NCBI GenBank assembly: GCA_035718085.1
Contig: DASTHS010000221.1
Span: forward strand, 1 to 21,280
DNA length: 21,280 bases
Direction: 5' to 3'
From: DASTHS01 sp035718085
Lineage (GTDB): Bacteria; Actinomycetota; Acidimicrobiia; Acidimicrobiales; Palsa-688
Positions 18,402-21,280 of this stretch are shown piece by piece; the stretch's first letter is position 1, and each line of letters opens with the position of its first letter. The notes beneath the pieces are model-generated. The model searched no databases and was not told the DNA's origin. It saw only the letters and a list, made by a program, of their open reading frames with translations. Made by a program: the position numbers and the translations under genes.

Positions 18402-19526
18402 ATGGCCACCACAGACATCGCGGACATCGCAGGCGCCGCACCGACGGCCGACGAGGGTGGGCGGGTGCAGACCACGCTCGACGAGTCGACCCGCGCCTGG
18501 GGCATCTCGTCGTCGGCGACGACGGTGTTCGACTTCGACTACACCGCCGGGCGCGAGCAGCTGCTGCGCCTCTACGACAAGGGCACCCGCCGGCAGTGGA
18601 TCGGGAAGGACCGGCTCGACTGGGACGCCGAGATCGACCCGGAGCGCCCCGTCGGCATGCCCGATGACATCCATCCGCTCTTCGGCACCGAGTGGTGGGA
18701 GAAGATGAGCCCGGCGCAGCGCAACGAGGCGCACCGCCACCTCGAGGCGTGGCGGTTCAGCCAGTTCATGCACGGCGAGCAGGGCGCGTTGATCTGCACG
18801 GCGAAGATCGTGCAGACGGTGCCCAACGTCGACTCGAAGTTCTACGCCGCCACGCAGGTGATCGACGAGGCCCGCCACGTGGAGGTCTACAGCAAGTACC
18901 TCCACGAGAAGGTCGGCCTCGTGTACCCGCTGAACAAGAACCTGGCGAGCCTGCTCGACGACACGGTCACCGACAGCCGGTGGGACATGACCTACCTCGG
19001 CATGCAGGTGCTGATCGAGGGTCTGGCCCTCGCCGCGTTCGGGGTCATCCGGAACATGGCCACCGAGCCGCTCGGCCGGTCGCTCAACGCCTACGTGATG
19101 CAAGACGAGGCCCGCCACGTGATGTTCGGGCGCCTGGCGCTGCGCGACTACTACCCGCAGCTGACCCAGGCCGAGCGCGACGAGCGGGAGGAGTTCTGCG
19201 TCGACGCCTGCTACCGCATGCGTGACCGGTTCCTCGGCGAGGAGGTGTGGGATCGGCTGGGGCTGCCGCCGGAGGTGGCCGCCTACGTCGAGCACTCGGA
19301 GATGCAGCGCACGTTCCGCAGCTACCTGTTCATGCGCATCGTGCCGATCCTCAAAGACATCGGCCTGTGGGGCCCGCGCATCCAGAAGGCGTTCACCGAC
19401 ATGGGCGTCATCGGCTTCGCGGACTCCGACATCGATGCCGAGATGGCCAACGACGAGGCCGCGGCGGAGGAGTTCGACCGCCAGCACGCCGCCCACGTTG
19501 CGCAGGCGGCGGCCGCCGCCGGGTAG
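18402..19526 (+). CDS. Ferritin-like carboxylate-bridged diiron protein (putative oxygenase)
   Basis: 374 residues from ATG 18402, with GAGGAGG six bases upstream; the frame is open to 18354 but the RBS favours 18402. The diiron ligand set is complete: Glu126 (HGEQGAL), Glu156 and His159 (DEARHVEVY), Glu206 (LIEGLAL), Glu236 and His239 (QDEARHVMFG). This E/ExxH/E/ExxH pattern is that of ferritin-like diiron oxygenases and of RNR-R2 or AurF-type N-oxygenases. The second DEARH is embedded in a long helix. The protein is too long for ferritin or rubrerythrin and lacks rubredoxin-type Cys motifs. Likely chemistry is O2-dependent oxidation of an organic substrate, which is unknown. A TetR regulator is encoded divergently. 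Confidence 0.88.
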   Translation: MATTDIADIAGAAPTADEGGRVQTTLDESTRAWGISSSATTVFDFDYTAGREQLLRLYDKGTRRQWIGKDRLDWDAEIDPERPVGMPDDIHPLFGTEWWEKMSPAQRNEAHRHLEAWRFSQFMHGEQGALICTAKIVQTVPNVDSKFYAATQVIDEARHVEVYSKYLHEKVGLVYPLNKNLASLLDDTVTDSRWDMTYLGMQVLIEGLALAAFGVIRNMATEPLGRSLNAYVMQDEARHVMFGRLALRDYYPQLTQAERDEREEFCVDACYRMRDRFLGEEVWDRLGLPPEVAAYVEHSEMQRTFRSYLFMRIVPILKDIGLWGPRIQKAFTDMGVIGFADSDIDAEMANDEAAAEEFDRQHAAHVAQAAAAAG

Positions 19527-19588
19527 CCGCAGGGGAAGTCGCCTGGTGGGGCCGGGCGTCGCGGTGCGCCCTCCCCCACCCGGCGGCC

Positions 19589-19594
19589 TACCCT
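19589..19594 (+). promoter_or_regulatory. -10 hexamer of the peroxiredoxin gene (leaderless)
   Basis: TACCCT is followed by seven bases and then ATG 19602. There is no Shine-Dalgarno. It supports the start of the peroxiredoxin/lipoprotein pair as a separate unit from the diiron gene 75 bases upstream. Confidence 0.5.
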
Positions 19595-19601
19595 CACCGC
19601 C

Positions 19602-20060
19602 ATGGACACCGGCGACCTCGCCCCGGCCTTCGCGTTGGCCGACCAGGACGGCACGGTGGTGCGCTCCGACGAGCTGCTCGCCAAGGGCCCCGTGGTGCTG
19701 TTCTTCTACCCGGGCGCCATGACGCCGGTGTGCACCGCGGAGGCATGCCACTTCCGTGACGTGGCGGCCGAGCTGGCCGACCTCAACGCCCAGCCGGTCG
19801 GGATCTCGGCCGACGACGTGGCCAAGCAGAAGCAGTTCGCCGACAAGCACGCCTTCCCGTTCCCGCTGCTGAGCGACGCCGACGGGGCAGTGGCCAAGGC
19901 GTTCGGCGTGGCTCGCTCCATCGGCCTGCTGCCGACCAAGCGGGCCACGTTCGTCATCGGCACCGACGGCCGGATCGTCACGGTGGTGCGCTCCGAGCTG
20001 CGCCCCAACGTGCACGCCGACCGGGCCATCGCTGCGCTGCGCGCCGCCGCCGGTCGGTGA
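19602..20060 (+). CDS. bcp: Peroxiredoxin of the BCP/PrxQ type
   Basis: 152 residues, the usual length. The thioredoxin fold has VVLFFYPGAMTPVCTAEACHFRD, read in parts, with peroxidatic Cys44 in the TPVC motif (classic TPxC) and Cys49 five residues later as the resolving Cys of PrxQ/BCP. The active-site Arg is in PTKRATFVI. FPLLSDADGAVAKAFGV is also typical. The enzyme reduces hydrogen peroxide and organic hydroperoxides using thioredoxin. The TGA stop overlaps the GTG of the following lipoprotein gene by four bases, so they are coupled. No signal peptide: cytoplasmic. Confidence 0.95.
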   Translation: MDTGDLAPAFALADQDGTVVRSDELLAKGPVVLFFYPGAMTPVCTAEACHFRDVAAELADLNAQPVGISADDVAKQKQFADKHAFPFPLLSDADGAVAKAFGVARSIGLLPTKRATFVIGTDGRIVTVVRSELRPNVHADRAIAALRAAAGR

Positions 20061-20836
20061 GGCGGCGCGCGGTCGTCCCCGCCCTCGGGCTGGCGGCGCT
20101 CGCCGTCGGCGGCTGCGGGTCGGCGCACGTGCAGAAGGACTACGCGACCTCCTCGACCAGCGCGCCCGGGCCGACGGCCACGGCGACCCCCATCCTGGGC
20201 GGCACCGCCCCGACGAGCGCGCCGGCCACGACGGGGAGCACCACCTCGGCGTCGGCGGCGCCCACCACCACCACCACGACGCGCGCCGTCGCCGCCCCCA
20301 CCGTGCAGGCCGCGCTGTCGTCGGTGGTGGCCGCCTACCACGGCACCTACGCCGTCAGCCCGGTGGCCGGGCAGGATCGTCAGCAGCTCGTCGCCGTCGA
20401 CCACGAGGTGCCGGGGGCCGCCGGCGGCGACGACGTGCGCGTCGACGTCTACGCCTGGACAGGCGCGGCCCTGGTGCGCCAGGCGGCGGTCACCCTCGGC
20501 GACGACGGCAGCACCGGGTTGCTGCTGCCCGCCGCCCAGGCGGCGACGCCCATCACGGTCGTCGGGGTGACCGGCGCCGCCACCCCGGACTTCGCGGTGA
20601 CGACCGCGGGGGCGAGCGCGGTGATCACCTCGCTGGTGTCGGACGCGACCGGCACCTGGCGGGCGGTGCCGTTCGTGACGCCCCAGGGTGTCCAGGTGGG
20701 TGTCGCCTCGGCGACGATCCGCGGGCGCAGCGTCCTCGCCACCTTCGACGACTGCTCGCCGAACTGTGCGCAGGGCGGCACGCGGACCGTGACGTTCAGC
20801 TACTCGGGCGGCCGCATGGTGGCCGCGACCGCTTAG
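20057..20836 (+). CDS. Lipoprotein with Thr/Ala-rich linker and unknown beta-rich domain
   Basis: 259 residues from GTG 20057. A short signal peptide (RRR then PALGLAALAVGG) ends in a lipobox, AVGGC, placing the lipidated Cys at 20. Residues 30-80 are a Thr/Ser/Ala/Pro linker with a Thr run; residues 85-259 form an Ala/Val-rich globular domain with predicted strands (VRVDVYAWTGAALV, FAVTTAGASAVI, GVQVGVASATIRG, TVTFSYSGG) and a Cys pair DDCSPNCAQGG. The globular part may bind a ligand, but I do not recognise the family. Its 4-base overlap with the peroxiredoxin gene suggests a functional link to envelope redox stress, which is inference. Its stop codon overlaps that of the convergent right-edge gene. 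Confidence 0.75.
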   Translation: MRRRAVVPALGLAALAVGGCGSAHVQKDYATSSTSAPGPTATATPILGGTAPTSAPATTGSTTSASAAPTTTTTTRAVAAPTVQAALSSVVAAYHGTYAVSPVAGQDRQQLVAVDHEVPGAAGGDDVRVDVYAWTGAALVRQAAVTLGDDGSTGLLLPAAQAATPITVVGVTGAATPDFAVTTAGASAVITSLVSDATGTWRAVPFVTPQGVQVGVASATIRGRSVLATFDDCSPNCAQGGTRTVTFSYSGGRMVAATA

Positions 20837-21280
20837 GGCAGCAGGCTCGTCGCACCGCCCAGCGCGCCGAGCGAGGGCAGCGTGGTCGGCACCGACAGCG
20901 GCACCGACGGCAGCGTGACCGGCGCCGTGGTGGTCGGGGGCGTGGTGGTGGTCGACGAGCTCGGTGCGGTGGTGGTGGTCGTCCCCGACGACGTCGACGG
21001 GACGGTGATCGACGGCACGGTGCCGAGCGGCGTGGAGATGGGCGGCGTCAGCACCTGCGGCTGGTTCTCGGTCTGCTGGCCGCCGGGCGGCGTCACCCCC
21101 GACGGTGACGGCGAGGTCGGGGTGGCCGGGGAGGTGGGCGACGACGACGGCGCCGCGGCGAGGGCCGACCCGGCCGACCCGCTCGAGCCGCTGGTGGCGG
21201 CCTCCGCCGGCTGGGGGCCGACGAACGGCGACCCGCTCTGGGTGCCCGCGGCCACATCCGGGCCGGTGGCGGCGGCCGGC
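20833..21280 (-). CDS. Low-complexity Pro/Ser/Thr-rich protein, N-terminus beyond the window edge
   Basis: The frame is open from the stop TAA (20833-20835) to the right edge (148 residues visible). It is almost wholly Ser, Thr, Pro, Gly, Ala and Val, with Thr and Ser runs, and no recognisable domain. It resembles the C-terminal stalk or tail of a secreted or wall-associated actinobacterial protein. The first visible candidate start, GTG 21255, has no ribosome binding site, so the gene probably begins outside the window. Codon bias and the convergent stop arrangement support a real gene, but confidence is moderate. The function is unknown. Confidence 0.5.
   Translation of the reverse strand, partial: PAAATGPDVAAGTQSGSPFVGPQPAEAATSGSSGSAGSALAAAPSSSPTSPATPTSPSPSGVTPPGGQQTENQPQVLTPPISTPLGTVPSITVPSTSSGTTTTTAPSSSTTTTPPTTTAPVTLPSVPLSVPTTLPSLGALGGATSLLP

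Noticed and set aside
17028..20015. Minus-strand open frame of about 1000 codons
   Set aside because: It is antisense to the PAT-like, diiron and peroxiredoxin genes and shadows tetR in another frame, with His/Arg/Gly-rich composition. The genes on the correct frames have clear motifs.

Overview
The window is uniformly very GC-rich with strong G/C third-position bias. It carries actinobacterial hallmarks: an Lsr2 nucleoid protein, a DUF2510 membrane protein, a tRNA-Thr/tRNA-Met/rpmG block and a tRNA-Trp/secE/nusG/rplK block. This points to a high-GC Actinobacteriota chromosome. The very high GC, the unusual L33 and the gene neighbourhoods make me lean towards Acidimicrobiia (Iamia/Ilumatobacter-like), but that placement is inference. 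I saw no insertion sequence, prophage, CRISPR array or rRNA, and no gene-free stretch longer than 300 bases.

Layout. Positions 1-2879 (minus strand): a left-edge membrane-anchored protein with a transglycosylase-like motif, an RsbW-type ATPase fused to a GAF domain, and a GNAT acetyltransferase; a divergent membrane protein follows at 2923-3546. Positions 3615-6045 (minus): UDP-glucose dehydrogenase and a UDP-glucuronate decarboxylase-like enzyme, together a route from UDP-glucose to UDP-xylose. Positions 6168-14273 (minus, interrupted): the L11-L1-L10-L7/L12 ribosomal genes, split twice. An epoxide-hydrolase-like gene and a DUF2510 gene sit between rplK and rplA. An lsr2 gene, a plus-strand SRPBCC/FAD-oxidoreductase pair and a minus-strand DUF2231-Rieske protein sit between rplA and rplJ. 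Positions 14295-15594: nusG, secE and tRNA-Trp. Positions 15719-16651 (plus): an alpha/beta hydrolase. Positions 16690-17037 (minus): rpmG, tRNA-Met and tRNA-Thr. Positions 17115-21280: a PAT-like acetyltransferase, a TetR regulator divergent from a diiron ferritin-like oxygenase, a PrxQ/BCP peroxiredoxin overlapping a lipoprotein gene, and a low-complexity Pro/Ser/Thr-rich protein running off the right edge.

Regulation. Many genes carry a TANNNT-type -10 hexamer 6-9 bases before the start codon, which predicts leaderless mRNAs (starts at 2923, 5015, 13798, 17115, 18298, 19602 and nearly 2879). At two junctions, 5016-5061 and 13796-13825, a strong hairpin abuts or contains the -10 of the next leaderless gene. 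The displaced ribosomal genes rplA and rplJ each have a -10-like hexamer next to the end of the gene placed in front of them. rplJ is preceded by a 170-base leader resembling the L10-binding leader.

I found no clearly new multi-gene defence or biosynthetic system. The most notable items are the twice-split ribosomal cluster, the leaderless promoter grammar with its compact junctions, and a small redox module with mirror-symmetric divergent control at 8491-8536.
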